DNA from: Utricularia gibba
Lineage: Eukaryota; Streptophyta; Magnoliopsida; Lamiales; Lentibulariaceae
Reading direction: 5' to 3'
NCBI GenBank assembly: GCA_002189035.1
Contig: NEEC01000009.1
Location: 930,001 to 994,000, forward strand
DNA length: 64,000 nucleotides
In this document: in pieces, positions 10,128 to 21,383 of the stretch
Layout of the letters: each line of letters opens with the position of its first letter
Position numbering within the stretch: position 1 is the first letter of the stretch
The notes under the pieces: generated by a model
Seen by the model: only the letters and a program-made list of their open reading frames with translations
Database searches by the model: none
What the model was told of the DNA's origin: nothing
Made by a program: the position numbers and the translations under genes

Positions 10128-12640
10128 ATGATGATGATGACGACGAGAGGCGAAAGCCCATCTTTTTCCGCCCTCAGAGCGACCTTCACGAGGGCTTACT
10201 GGTTGTTCCTACCGTTTTTCATCGTAACAGTTGTCGTCATCCATTTGATGAATTACAGCATCTTTTCCTTCGGCCCAATCAGAAGCGGAGCAGGGCAGCG
10301 GACGCCGGCCGATAGGGAGAGTTGTTCCGGTCTGTTCGAGGCGCCGCGGCAGCGGGCGGTTGTGAAATCCATCGTGGAATTCGGGGTGTGAACGATGGGA
10401 ATACATCCAATACGGCGGCGTTCCAACGGGCCGTGGAATACTGCAGGGGGTCAACGGACGGGTTCGTGCCAGTTGAATGTTCCGAAGGGCCGGTGGCTCA
10501 CAGGAAGCTTCAATTTAACAAGTGATTTTACCTTATTTTTGGAAGAAGGCGCTGTTATCTTGGGCTCCCAGGTGATTCATTTGTCTTGCTTTCGTTGAAA
10601 ACACACGCAAAAAAACACGTTTCTTCTTTTGTTTCTTTCCGTTTTGGTCAAGTTCTTCAGCGCTAAAGGTAGGATTTTTAGCAGAGAAATGGATGGTCGA
10701 TGGGAGTTAGGTAGGGGATGAATGTGTTGGGAAAACTATGACTCCTGTTATTGGCATAGATGGTGTAATTGCTACAGAAACCTATACGTGAAACTGGAGG
10801 ACCAGACATGACTCTTGTGGCTGCCAGAAGCAGTGCATTTAGTTTTTGATTCTTGCTTAGTTGTTGCGGTTGAAAGTAACATTTATGGGCTATAATGCTT
10901 GTTCATTATCATTTGAATAATTCTGTACCTTGGATGGTAGGACCCCGAGGAATGGCCAATTATAGAGCCGCTTCCTTCTTATGGGAGAGGAAGGAGAGAC
11001 CGGGAGGGAGACATATCAGCCTCCTCCATGGAAACTCTTTGAGAAATGTTGTTATTACAGGTATCTTATTTGATTCTTGAAGCTTATTTTGAAACAGCAT
11101 GAACCTGTGCTTATGTCTTAGTCGGATTTTAATGATGGGTTGAAGCAGCTAGCTTACCCTCCATTGATTAGATGAGACTGGCAGTAGGTGTGCATCTAGG
11201 CATTTAGATTGAACTTCAATTATTGGGCTGAAACAGCCAGAAAGTTGCTGGTTTTTTCAGGCAAAGAAATGATAGGGATCGATCACTGCTTATTTTTCAG
11301 GAAGAATGGCACGGTTGATGGTCAGGGAAGATGTGGTGGGATCTGTGGTGGAACAAAACACTTAAAAACACAAGAGGGCACCTCGTTGAACTGATAGATT
11401 CTCACAACATTTTGATCTCTAATCTTACTTTTCTCAACTCCCCATTTTGGACCATCCATCCTGTTTACTGCAGGTGAGCTGCTCATTCTGAATTATGGCT
11501 ACTCTGTTTCTCTAAATTTTGGTGCTGCATTTGAGTAAAACACTCTTCTTGCTGCATTAGACAATGAATCAAAAGCAGTAGTGGTGCATTCTTGTGATGA
11601 AAACTATATCTGAGAGACATCACAAAAGATAAAAGTTCATATTTGTTCAATAGCGGAAAACAAGGTGTAGCAAAACTTGCAGGATCTCTAATGATAAATG
11701 CACTTGGAGACTAGATCTCAATAAATTTCCCTGATTACAGAGATTTCCTTTGAGCACAACTCTTTGACAGTTTGTTCTTACAATGGAATTGAAAAGGTAA
11801 AACCTTGTACTGACTGGGTTCAGTGTTATTTGTTGTTCTTGCAGCAATGTTGTAATCAAAGACATGACAATCTTGGCACCCCTACACGCCCCTAATACCG
11901 ATGGCATCGATCCAGGTATTCATCCCTTTTGGGCACCAGATTCCCATCTCTAATCTCAACTTTGAGCTGCTGCTAAAGGACAATGTGAAGCATTTTGTTC
12001 CATCACAATTCCAGATTCGAGCTCAAATGTCTGTATTGAAGATTGCTACATTGAAAGTGGAGATGACCTTGTAGCAGTGAAGAGTGGCTGGGATCAATAT
12101 GGCATGAATTTGGCTCATCCCAGCCTAAATATTACCATTAGACGAGTTTCCGGGACAACACCTACATGCTCAGGTATTGGAATTGGAAGTGAAATGTCTG
12201 GTGGGATCAAGAACGTCCTTGTGGAGGACTTTCATGTCCGAGACTCGGCTGCCGGAGTTCGGATCAAGACTGATGCAGGGAGAGGTGGATATATCACGAA
12301 CATAACAATGCAAAACCTTTGGATGGAAAGGGTAAAGGTTCCTATAAAGTTCAGCAGAGGATCCAATGATCACCCTGATGAAAAATGGGATCCCAAAGCA
12401 TTGCCTCTGGTTAGAGGGATAAAGATAAGTAATCTGGTTAGCAGAGAATCAAGGAAAGCCCCTCGGCTAGAGGGCATAGAAGGGGCAACATTTGAGGACA
12501 TTTGTATGAAAAATATCAATATACTTGATCTACCACTGTCCACAGAATGGAAATGCGAATTCGTCTCTGGTTTTAGTGAACAAGTTTCCCCTATGCCATG
12601 TCCGGAGTTGCAGACAAGTCCATCATCTGCATGTTTATGA
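10128..12640 (+). pseudogene. Polygalacturonase-like protein (glycoside hydrolase family 28), frame broken at five sites
   Basis: Five exons by splice signals and similarity: 10128-10571, 10941-11060, 11301-11473, 11845-11915, 12015-12640. The N-terminus has a membrane anchor (WLFLPFFIVTVVVIHL), as in the type II membrane-anchored plant GH28 group. Later parts show RWLTGSFNLTS, EEWPIIEPLPSYGRG, SPFWTIHPVYC, NTDGIDPDSSSN, SGDDLVAVKSGWDQYG and GIGIGSEMSGG, so the catalytic Asp residues are present. However, the frame breaks after KSIVEFG (near 10384), near 10460-10470, after YGRGR (near 10995), at the exon 2/3 junction, and in DGQG before the MWWDLWW-like stretch (near 11328). Each fits loss of one or two purines, mostly in G runs. 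Exons 4 and 5 are clean. Either a recent pseudogene or homopolymer assembly errors. GH28 enzymes hydrolyse pectic homogalacturonan in the cell wall. Confidence 0.85.
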
Positions 12641-12829
12641 CTTATCGAGGTTTGATTCTTACAATTCAATTCAACTCATTACTTGCTCACCGGTTGATGA
12701 AAATGTTCAAAAGTTCGTGTTATGATGCTTTACAGATTGAAATCTCCTTTCCCAGAATCCAGCAAGTATACAGAGAAAGATACACAGAAAGAAGTTCATT
12801 TCCTGAAAGCAACTCTGATTTGTCACTGA

Positions 12830-13477
12830 TCACCATTTCCAGAACACATTAGATCCGCACTTGTACTTGTCCTTCCCCTCGCACTCCAGTTGCAGGTCAT
12901 CTGTGAGAAATGGCACTTTCTGCAACAAGAGAAACGGCGCATTTTTAGCCAGCAATCTTCATCATTATTGAATATATTCATGTTCGCATGTTCAATGACA
13001 CGAAACCTTCTGTTTGGCAAGATCTTGGCATCCAGTGAAGTTCTCAGGGAACTTGCAGGTTCCAAAACTCACGGTGTTAGCTCGGGCGAAGTTAGCACCA
13101 CTGGTGGCCAGCCTCTTCTTGTCATTCAACTCCTACACCAACAACCAGCTTCTTAGTTTAACCGGTACAACTTTCCAAAGCTAAATGTAGAAACTAGCCT
13201 TGTTCGCTTTGCTTTTCTCCAAGTAATCCTCGATGATTCCAGCATTTGCAGCACTGGAGGAGGAGACAATTGCGGTGAACATGGCAGCACCGAGGCCAAA
13301 CAGAGCAGCCCTTCTTCCAGACTCATCATTCTTTGACACCCGGGTCTGTTGTGCCTTGATCACTGGAAGCTTCCGTGGTGCAACTGCAAGAGGGACTGAA
13401 GAGCTGATCTTGGAGGTGAGTTCAGCACCAGAAACAGCATAGTTGCAGGCAAGAATGGTAGAGTTCACCGCTGCCAT
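12830..13477 (-). CDS. PSAN: Photosystem I reaction centre subunit N (PSI-N), lumenal
   Basis: Three exons on the minus strand, 13199-13477, 13007-13132 and 12830-12919, giving 164 residues. The N-terminus is a bipartite transit peptide: a Ser/Lys-rich stroma-targeting part, then twin arginines (GRRAALFGLG) before a hydrophobic core and an Ala-x-Ala site (SSAANAG), matching Tat-dependent thylakoid import known for PSI-N. The mature part starts IIEDYLEKSKANK and continues ELNDKKRLATSGANFARA, CKFPENFTGCQDLAKQK, KVPFLTDD and the C-terminus CGSNVFWKW. PSI-N sits on the lumenal side of photosystem I and helps plastocyanin docking. Intron 1 has a GC donor (AAG then GCTAGT): phase and homology leave no GT alternative. 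GATAAG I-box motifs lie upstream near 13622 and, on this strand, near 13673. Confidence 0.95.
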
Positions 13478-14399
13478 TTGTGATTTCTGCAAACAAACAA
13501 AGAAAGAGAAAAAAAATCTAGTGGCCAAACTCTATGGACAAGAAGAGTGTAAAGACTGGAGAACTGAGCTGGGAAATGAAAATAAGGCTGGCAGCAAATA
13601 TGGATTGTGGTGGGAGTGTGGATAAGGCGAGATTGCTTCTTCATCTCTTTGGCAATTCCTGGGACCCACTCTCTTATCCCTGAAATTTATCCGGTCCAAC
13701 CGGTGGGCCGGTTCACTACGACCCGAATCAACATAAGTTTACATTAATTATCTTCTCTTCGGCCGGTTCACATAGAAAGTGAAATTATATTACATTTTAA
13801 ACACAGGTTCAATACGTTTTTTTAGTTTACTAATGGTTTTGCTTTCAATATATAAAAATATTATGAAAAATAAAAATAATTATCTAAATTAAAAAAATAG
13901 TGTTTATAAAAATTATTAAATTAAATAAAAAATGAATTCAAATTGTTAATTTTAATTAAATATTATATAATTGGAAATGCAAAAATGCATCCGGGGGCCC
14001 ACAAAGGAAAATGTAAAATTATTTACTTTCTCCCCACGTTTTGAAATGTTTTTTTTTTTTTTTTTTGTGATTGTGCAGCGAAGCGAAACTTGCCTTGGGA
14101 AGGGCGATGTAAAGGTTTGGAAGATGATAAAGGAAGTGATGTAATTCGGGGGATGGATGCGAACTGCTCCACTTGTGTTCTCTAGAAAGTCGATGTAAAT
14201 GTCATTTCTCCCGTGGGTTGTCTGGGATGCTTGATGCTTATTGCATCTTCGATATCTTTTTTCAGGAGCTGGGTTCTTTATTCTTTTTGTTATTTCAAGA
14301 AAGATTGGAGCGCGCAGCGGCATCTGAGAGGTGTAGGGTGGATTGGTGTGGTGGTATGTATGTATGCTCCTCTTATCTTTTGGTTTTGAGGGGTGAAAG
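13478..14399. promoter_or_regulatory. Divergent promoter region between PSAN and MAPKKK3
   Basis: 922 bp between the two start codons. The side near PSAN carries GATAAG motifs (plus near 13622, minus near 13673), which in plants act as light-responsive I-boxes. The centre (13840-13980) is almost pure A/T. A run of 18 T residues sits at about 14049-14066. The part from about 14170 is GC-richer and is probably the MAPKKK3 leader. Confidence 0.5.
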
Positions 14400-17300
14400 A
14401 TGCCATCTTGGTGGAGTAAGAGATATGGGAGGAGCAGGGATTCGGCCGCTTCCTTGGATGGAAGGAACAGGAGGAGGGAAAACGATGATGGTGGTAAAGC
14501 CAGGAGCTTTGACGAGGTTTTACTGCAGCCACCATCGAGGAATTCGCCCCGTAAAAGCACGGAACACTCGCCGGTTGATAGGGAATTAGGAAGCCGGAAT
14601 TTATGTGGGTTTTCTGGGTTTGATTCGTCTTCGTCGTTAGACTTGCCTCTCCCTTTGCCCAGGCCGTCGGAGCCATCGAACGATCATATTCGTGGGCCCG
14701 GGTCCGCTTCTGTTTCAAGTGTCAGTTCGTCTGGGTCGTGTGATGATCATACACATGGTGGTGCTGATCATCCTGTTTCTAGGTTGGATTGCTTTTATTC
14801 ATGTTGAAACGTGTTCTCTTACATTTGCAATTGCAAGTTTTAGCCGAAACGTTGGCCAAGGTGCCCTGTTTTCGGTGTACAATGTGTGTTCTGTCGTATA
14901 TCCATGTTTCTTAGGTTTCGTCTCTCAAATCGAGTTACAATTGGAGGTTCTTTTCGAGATTTCTCCCTTCATTGAGCTGCTTGGAAAATAAATGATCCAT
15001 CTTGGCCCTATTCGTAGCTTCCTGTGATAGGTTTCTTTTGGTGTTTGCAAGCTACTTAACTGATTGACTTCTCTGCTTGTTAAGCTAAATTTGAGGGGTG
15101 CTCGCCATATTGGTTTTCTGTGGCAGAGGAAAGGCAGAGACCATCTGCCCTATGGTGCTAAACCCGGATCCAGGTTCCAGATGTAGCCCGTCAGTAACAT
15201 CGCCACTTAGTGTCCGGCTTAGAGCTGTCAATTTTGAATCTCAAGCGGGGAAACCTGACGAGGGGAAGAGCGAGCTTCATAAGCTGCCCCTTCCACCTGG
15301 TTCACCAACTAGTCCAGCAAATATTCGTTGTTCTAAATGGAGAAAGGGAAAACTTTTGGGAAAAGGCACTTATGGTCATGTTTACCTTGCTTTCAACAAG
15401 TAAGACAAGATGCCTAGACTATTTTTGAGATCCTTTTATCATTCAAAAACAGTTTTATTGAACTCCTCTAGCGTTTTGTGCACAACATTCGATTTTGTTT
15501 TGTGTTGATTCCTTGCAAAGTTTTGATTTTGCATCACCTAAAATATGTGGCAGCGAGAATGGCCAAATGTGTGCTATAAAGGAAGTTAAAGTTATTTCAG
15601 ATGATGGATCTTCGAAAGAATCTCTCAGACAACTCAACCAGGTCTTCCTTTGTCATTGCAAATTTCATTCGTTTAGCAGTCTCTATTTCATATGCTTATT
15701 ATCTCTCCAGATAGATTGAAGTTCTTATTTTTCCTTTGGCTAGTTGACATGTTTGATTGGTTTACTCAGGAAATATCATTGCTTCGATGCTTTTCACATC
15801 CAAATATTGTAAGATACTATGGGAGTGATCTGGTATGCAGAGCTTTAACTCGTTTGGTGTTATTTTCATCATTTCGGAAATGCATTCATTTATCTCTTTG
15901 TAGAGTGAAGAAACACTCTCAGTTTATCTGGAATACGTTTCTGGGGGCTCCATCCATAAACTGTTACAAGAATATGGCCCCTTTGGAGAGCCTGTTATAC
16001 AGAATTACACCCGACAGATTCTCTCCGGCCTCGGTTACCTGCACAGTCGCAATACAGTACACCGGTAGCCTTTGGTTTTGCTGAATAAAGCTATTTCTTG
16101 AAGTGCATCCCAGTTCTTCTGAAAAAGCTCGTCTCTTGTCTTCAGGGATATCAAAGGAGCAAATATTTTAGTTGATCCCAATGGTGGAATTAAACTTGCT
16201 GACTTTGGCATGGCAAAACATGTAAGTTGCCTATGGAACTCCATAAGCAAGTCATTCTTTCTGTTCTAGCATTCTGGATAGAGTTCACTTCAACTCCGGC
16301 ACCTACATGAAGCCTGAATTTTGTGAAACGAACGAGTCACTGTAGCTTTCACTCAACAACTGATTCTTTTCGCAGATAGCTTCTGCTTCCTCAATGCTGT
16401 CATTTAAAGGAAGCCCTTACTGGATGGCGCCTGAGGTTTTTTTCTCAGCTTCCCTGTGCATTCTGCATAGAGTCACTCCTGACACTGTATTCTGGATAGG
16501 TTGTTTTGAACAAGAACGGTTACAGTCTTGCTGTGGATATCTGGAGCTTGGGGTGTACTGTTCTTGAAATGGCTACATCGAAGCCGCCTTGGAGCCAGTT
16601 CGAAGGGGTTAGTCTTGTCCATTCATTGTATCTGGAAATGTAGCTGACGCCGGATTCTCATCTCAGGTGGCTGCCATATTCAAGATCGGAAACAGCAAGG
16701 ATCTTCCGGATATCCCTGATCGCCTCTCTGCTGATGCAAAGGACTTTATAAAGCTCTGCTTGCAGCGGGAGCCGTCTTCCCGGCCTTCAGCTTCTCAACT
16801 TCTGTGTCATCCCTTCATCACGAACCAAACCATGGGACGAGGAAGCAGTATCCCCGTGTCACGAGAAGTATCGCCTCGTCCCTTTGAAGGAAGCTCCACA
16901 CCGGTACGCATGGCTGACACGAATCAGGAGAATTCCTTTTCCTGCTTTCGCTTCACTGACTGGTGTATCCTGGAAACAATGCAGCCTGCTCTGGAGATGC
17001 ATTCAAGCCGAGGAAGAAGCTCTATCGACCGAGAAGATGCAGCAATGCTTCGAATGCCAAGAACCATGATAAGCCCAAGGTAGTCAGTCCATGTTTCAAC
17101 TCCACACTACTGATCTTCCTCTGAAACTTCTGATATCACTGCAGGGAGAACGCAAGGACTATAGTATCACTACCTGTATCGCCATCCTCGAGTCCACTAC
17201 GGAGCAACGGAACTCAAAGCAGGGACTTTTTCCTCACACCATCGCTCCCATCTTACACTACACTTGGCAACAGCGACCGTTTTTATGGGAACAACAACAT

Positions 17301-17409
17301 TTCCCCTCTGAGGCGTCCCAACACGAGAAGACTCGTAGACCCCCCTGTTGAGAACCCCCAGTTCAGGCCCCGGGAGCTGGTCTTATCTCCTACAAGAACA
17401 CTCAGATAA
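14400..17409 (+). CDS. MAPKKK3: Mitogen-activated protein kinase kinase kinase 3 (MEKK family)
   Basis: Eleven exons: 14400-14782, 15127-15399, 15554-15641, 15770-15832, 15904-16064, 16146-16221, 16376-16435, 16500-16607, 16667-16903, 16985-17079, 17145-17409, giving 602 residues with all phases consistent. The N-terminus MPSWWSK and the Ser-rich [15 protein letters not shown] stretch match Arabidopsis MAPKKK3 better than YODA. Kinase domain from about residue 198: Gly-rich loop GKGTYGHV (206-213), Lys in AIKEVK (228), HRDIKGAN (322-329), DFGMAKH (342-348), GSPYWMAPE, then [14 protein letters not shown] and [11 protein letters not shown]. The Ser/Pro-rich tail ends [21 protein letters not shown]3 and MAPKKK5 act downstream of pattern-recognition receptors and phosphorylate MKK4/5 in the MPK3/MPK6 cascade. 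Cytosolic serine/threonine kinase. Confidence 0.95.
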
Positions 17410-17681
17410 CTCATCCGGGAGGCAAAATATGCATGAGGGTAAAGATGAATCCTGAAACCTGTGTTTTTTTCCTATAGAACTAGCTAACTCAAGGGTGATT
17501 CCATGACAGATGAAGCTGAGACAAGACAATGTAATGGAGACCTTTCTGCCAGAGTGGAACACACCCCTTCGTGCTACTGCCTGGAAACCTCCCTTCTGCT
17601 CGTGTGTGTTGTGGCGTTGTGTTTGAGAAATGGAGACACAGCCAATGGAATTTGTGAGTAGAGGAAGCATCTGCTTGACCG

Positions 17682-17708
17682 GACCCGACCCGACCCGACC
17701 CGACCCGA
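17682..17708. repeat. GACCC pentanucleotide microsatellite
   Basis: Five perfect tandem copies of GACCC downstream of the MAPKKK3 stop. The 5-bp unit is not a codon multiple and lies in the probable 3' UTR or just beyond. Confidence 0.9.
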
Positions 17709-17709
17709 T

Positions 17710-19664
17710 GATATTATATTTTGTTTGTAAGATAGAAAAAAGTATTAATCATGCTTGATCATCACTAATCATGTTATTGAATAAAAGAAATCATTAGCAT
17801 CGCCACTAATGGCAAACGTTCAAACAGCGGTGGAACGTCATTGGGGTCAAAGAGCTCTTGCCCTACTTTGTTTTTCTAAAGAATATTAATTAGTACTAGA
17901 AAAACATAGTCCAAAACCAAATGGTATGTTACAAATTGAAGATGAGATATGAAATTCATGTTGAATTTTTGGAATATTATGTAAAGATCAATAAAAATAT
18001 TCACTACAAATTAATTGATTGATTATTCTGTTTATTCACTATTCTTCTTATCTCAATAGTTAATGTTGAGAAGTTGAATCAACCACATGTCATTGCATTA
18101 GCTTTGTGTATAACAAGAAATGTATGAAATGCCTAGAAGTAGTTTGATTGAATTAAAGTAAATAGAGTTTTTTTGAAATAGTTTGGAAAAATGGTTTGGC
18201 GATAAGCTATGTACTCAATGAAATCAATATGAGAATTTGGAGTAACTACAAGCTAAGTACAAAGAATTTCAATAAAAATAAAAGCCTTAAAAATCATCCA
18301 ATATATCATACTTTAGACTATTTCAAATCAAATGAATGACAAATGTTTTAGATAAGTTGGATGGTGATCAATATAAATCACTCGAAAAAGTATAATTTGT
18401 AAGGTATCAATGAATACGTGTACGATTTTTGGAGGGTTAATTTAGTATTAAGAGATAACCAATGCATTACATATTTTAGGAAAGTATACATAATAATTTT
18501 TTCTTAAATTTTTTAATTGTTGTTAAATATATTTAGTTATTTTATTCAAAAAAATTTCCTGATAAAAACAATAGTTAATGTTGAAAATGATTTTCTTTTT
18601 TAAGTATGATGAGGACAAAATTCGGAATTGTATATTTGTTGTTAATAGTTTTTTAATTTACATAAAAGTGAAATTAAAAAATGTGTAATTACGACGACAA
18701 TGTTATTATTAATTTTTTTTATCAACAATTATTCTTCTAATCAATCCCATCACGTACAACCTAATATTAATTAAAAAAATTTAGTAATATTTTTTAAAGA
18801 ATATAACATATTAATATTTAAAAAAAACACAAAAGAATCAAATATGTGATCTTTAATTATTTTTACTCATCTAAACCCTAAATTTAATCATATACGGTCA
18901 CGCTCACAAACCCTCATCTGGAAGAGTCGATGACTAGAATGGAACACGTGGCAAAATCACAGCTTTCTACTTCAATGTCACCCAGTCCCAGTTTCCTCCT
19001 CCATCACGGCGTTTGAACATTCTTTCTACGGTGCCGTGGGAAACTTTTTTATCTGTTTCTTTTCTTCCAAAAAAACATTTTCTGTATTACTCTTTGTAAT
19101 GAGAATGTTTCTATTATGTACGGAAATATAATAAAAAATAATTTCCGCATCAATAAAATCTTAGATTCTATTAAAATAATCAATATCATAAAATTATATT
19201 AAAATAATCAAATATATAATAGATTGTAAATTATTATTAATTAGTTGAGTTTTTTCATACTAGTTTAAATTTAATTTTTTTAAAAAAACAAGGAGATGTT
19301 TGGACAACAAAAATTAAATTAAACTATAACTCAAATACCATTTATAATTACAAAAAAATCTTAAATGGACTACGATTAGTTTGACTGAAATACGTATATT
19401 GGAATAAATAATTATATATTAAAAAATTAGAATAAGATGATCAAATATATAAAAATTATAAATTATTAATAATTAATCGGATATAAAATATTCCTATTTA
19501 TTATGTATTTGAGTTTTATACATAAATAGATTCTTAATTTCAATACATTTAACAAAAATGATGTGTGTGGAAGCTACCATCCTTGTATTTTCCGGTTTTC
19601 AAGTCAAGAAACACCGACGTATTTGAACCGTCACCGTGGGAAGCGGGCGGATACCTAATCCCCC
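17710..19664. other. Intergenic AT-rich DNA upstream of the CYP82 cluster
   Basis: About 2 kb with no coding frame of note. The right part (about 19090-19530) contains two degraded copies of the dispersed AT-rich repeat described elsewhere in the window (shared core like AATCAAATATATAATA and ATTATTAATAATTA). An ACACGTGG G-box core lies near 18946, about 800 bp before the first P450; its role is unknown. Confidence 0.5.
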
Positions 19665-19670
19665 TATAAA
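19665..19670 (+). promoter_or_regulatory. TATA box of CYP82 copy A
   Basis: TATAAA, 82 bp upstream of the chosen ATG at 19752, in a locally GC-rich stretch after a long AT-rich region. Spacing is normal for a plant leader of about 50 bases. Confidence 0.7.
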
Positions 19671-19751
19671 CACGGGCCCTTGGTACCAGGAATAAGACCG
19701 CATCCCTACCCTTACCCTAGAACAGAAGCGCAACAAGCAAGTATCCGAGCT

Positions 19752-21383
19752 ATGGATTTCAACTATGCCATTGGCGTGGGAGTCGCCACCCTCCTGCTTT
19801 CCATACTCTGGGTTTTGAAGACAAGAAATGCCAACTCCGTTAGACGGCCACCGGGAGCCTCCGGATCCCGTCCCGTAATCGGCCACCTTCATATCCTCGG
19901 AGGTGGGGACGGGGAACTGCCGCACATCAAGTTGGGTTCCTTGGCTGACGATCATGGTCCAATTTTCAGCATCAGCCTGGGCCTCCGCCGGGGTGTGGTG
20001 GTGAGTGATTTCGAATTGATCAAGGAGTTGTTCACCGTACACGATCTAAAGGTGTCATCTCGGCCGAGATTCAGAGCCGCCGAAATCTTGAGCCATGAGT
20101 ACGTCATGTTCGGTTTCAACCCCTACGGCCCTTACTGGCGCCAACTCCGCAAGCTCGTCAACATGGAGCTGCTCTCGGGTCGTCAAATCGAGGCCATGCG
20201 TCCAGTTCGAGAGTCCGAAATCGGAGCGACTCTCAAAAAGCTTTACGAGCTCTCCTCCTCCGGTGGCGCGCCGGTGGAGATGAAGAAGTGGTTTCAGGAG
20301 TTTAGTTTCAATGTGACACTAATGGTGGTCGCCGGGAAAAGATTTGATGCGGCAGAGAAGCTTCGGTTATCCCAAGTCATGAAGGATTTTTTTCGGTATG
20401 CCGGAATGTTTGTGCCAGGGGATGCTTGGCCGGTTCTCAGTTGGCTGGACTTCGGAGGGTTTGAGAGGAAAATGAAGGAAACCGCTAAAGAACTTGAGGG
20501 AATCGTGGAGCGGTGGTTGGCGGAAGCGGAGTCCCGAAGAAAGGAATATTCCGCCGAGGATAGACCTCGGAGCTTCATGGATGTGTTGCTCTCGGTGGTG
20601 CCGTCGGCGGAGCTTCAAACGGATAGGGATACTCACGAAGTCATAAGAGCCACCTGTGAGGTATTCATCAAATTTCCCTGTCATGAACAGTCCACTGTCT
20701 TAAACTTTTCCATTCTAACATGTCCACATGAAAAAACAAACAAAAAACAGGCCATGATCTTGGGAGGAATCGACACTGCTGCAGTCACACTTACATGGGC
20801 ACTCTCCCTCCTCCTAAATCATCCAACCGCCCTGAAAATCATCCAGGAAGAACTTGACGACAAAGTCGGGAGAAACCGATTAGTAAACGAATCGGACTTA
20901 CAACATCTCCTCTATCTTCGCGCCGCCGTCAAAGAAACCATGAGGTTATACCCGCCGGCACCACTGAGCTCTCCCCGCGAATTTTCCGAGGACTGCATCC
21001 TCGGCGGCTTCCACATTCGAAAGGGCACATGGCTGTTCCTCAACCTATGGAAGTTGCACAGGGACCCCAGAGTATGGAAACACGAGTCCGAGTTCAGGCC
21101 GGAGAGGTTCCTGGAAGAGCACAAGACGATGGATGTCAAGGGTCACGACTTCGAGCTCATCCCCTTCGGAGCGGGGCGGAGGATGTGCCCCGGCGCCAAC
21201 CTGGGCCTGCAAATGGTGCACATGGTGCTTGCAAGCTTCCTGCACGCCTTCGATGTCAAGACAGAAGAAGAAGATGGGGTGGTCGACATGAGGGAGAGCA
21301 TCGGACTCACCAACGCCAAAGCAACACCACTCAACGTGGTCCTCACACCTAGACTAGCTCGCGCTGTGTATCTCTCTTCGTGA
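19752..21383 (+). CDS. Cytochrome P450, CYP82 family (copy A)
   Basis: Two exons, 19752-20660 and 20751-21383, with one phase-0 intron; 513 residues. An N-terminal membrane anchor (VGVATLLLSILWVL) fits an ER-bound microsomal P450. Motifs: oxygen-binding I-helix GGIDTAAVTLTW, ExxR in KETMR, PERF in FRPERFLEE, and haem loop FGAGRRMCPG. HLHILGG near the N-terminus and SFMDVLLSV before the intron point to CYP82. Members hydroxylate flavones, alkaloids, coumarins or terpenoids; substrate here cannot be read from sequence. The 90-bp intron is a multiple of three without an in-frame stop, so intron retention would insert 30 residues just before the I-helix. A is the parent of the broken copy A' at 24.4-31.7 kb. 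Confidence 0.93.
   Translation: MDFNYAIGVGVATLLLSILWVLKTRNANSVRRPPGASGSRPVIGHLHILGGGDGELPHIKLGSLADDHGPIFSISLGLRRGVVVSDFELIKELFTVHDLKVSSRPRFRAAEILSHEYVMFGFNPYGPYWRQLRKLVNMELLSGRQIEAMRPVRESEIGATLKKLYELSSSGGAPVEMKKWFQEFSFNVTLMVVAGKRFDAAEKLRLSQVMKDFFRYAGMFVPGDAWPVLSWLDFGGFERKMKETAKELEGIVERWLAEAESRRKEYSAEDRPRSFMDVLLSVVPSAELQTDRDTHEVIRATCEVFIKFPCHEQSTVLNFSILTCPHEKTNKKQAMILGGIDTAAVTLTWALSLLLNHPTALKIIQEELDDKVGRNRLVNESDLQHLLYLRAAVKETMRLYPPAPLSSPREFSEDCILGGFHIRKGTWLFLNLWKLHRDPRVWKHESEFRPERFLEEHKTMDVKGHDFELIPFGAGRRMCPGANLGLQMVHMVLASFLHAFDVKTEEEDGVVDMRESIGLTNAKATPLNVVLTPRLARAVYLSS

Noticed and set aside
10395-10598. Separate small gene starting MGIHPIRRR
   Set aside because: It is the downstream part of polygalacturonase exon 1 read in the restored frame; the first residues come from the frameshifted stretch.
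13952-14560. Minus-strand ORF of 202 codons overlapping MAPKKK3 exon 1
   Set aside because: Starts inside the MAPKKK3 N-terminal coding exon on the opposite strand and runs into low-complexity promoter; a shadow frame.
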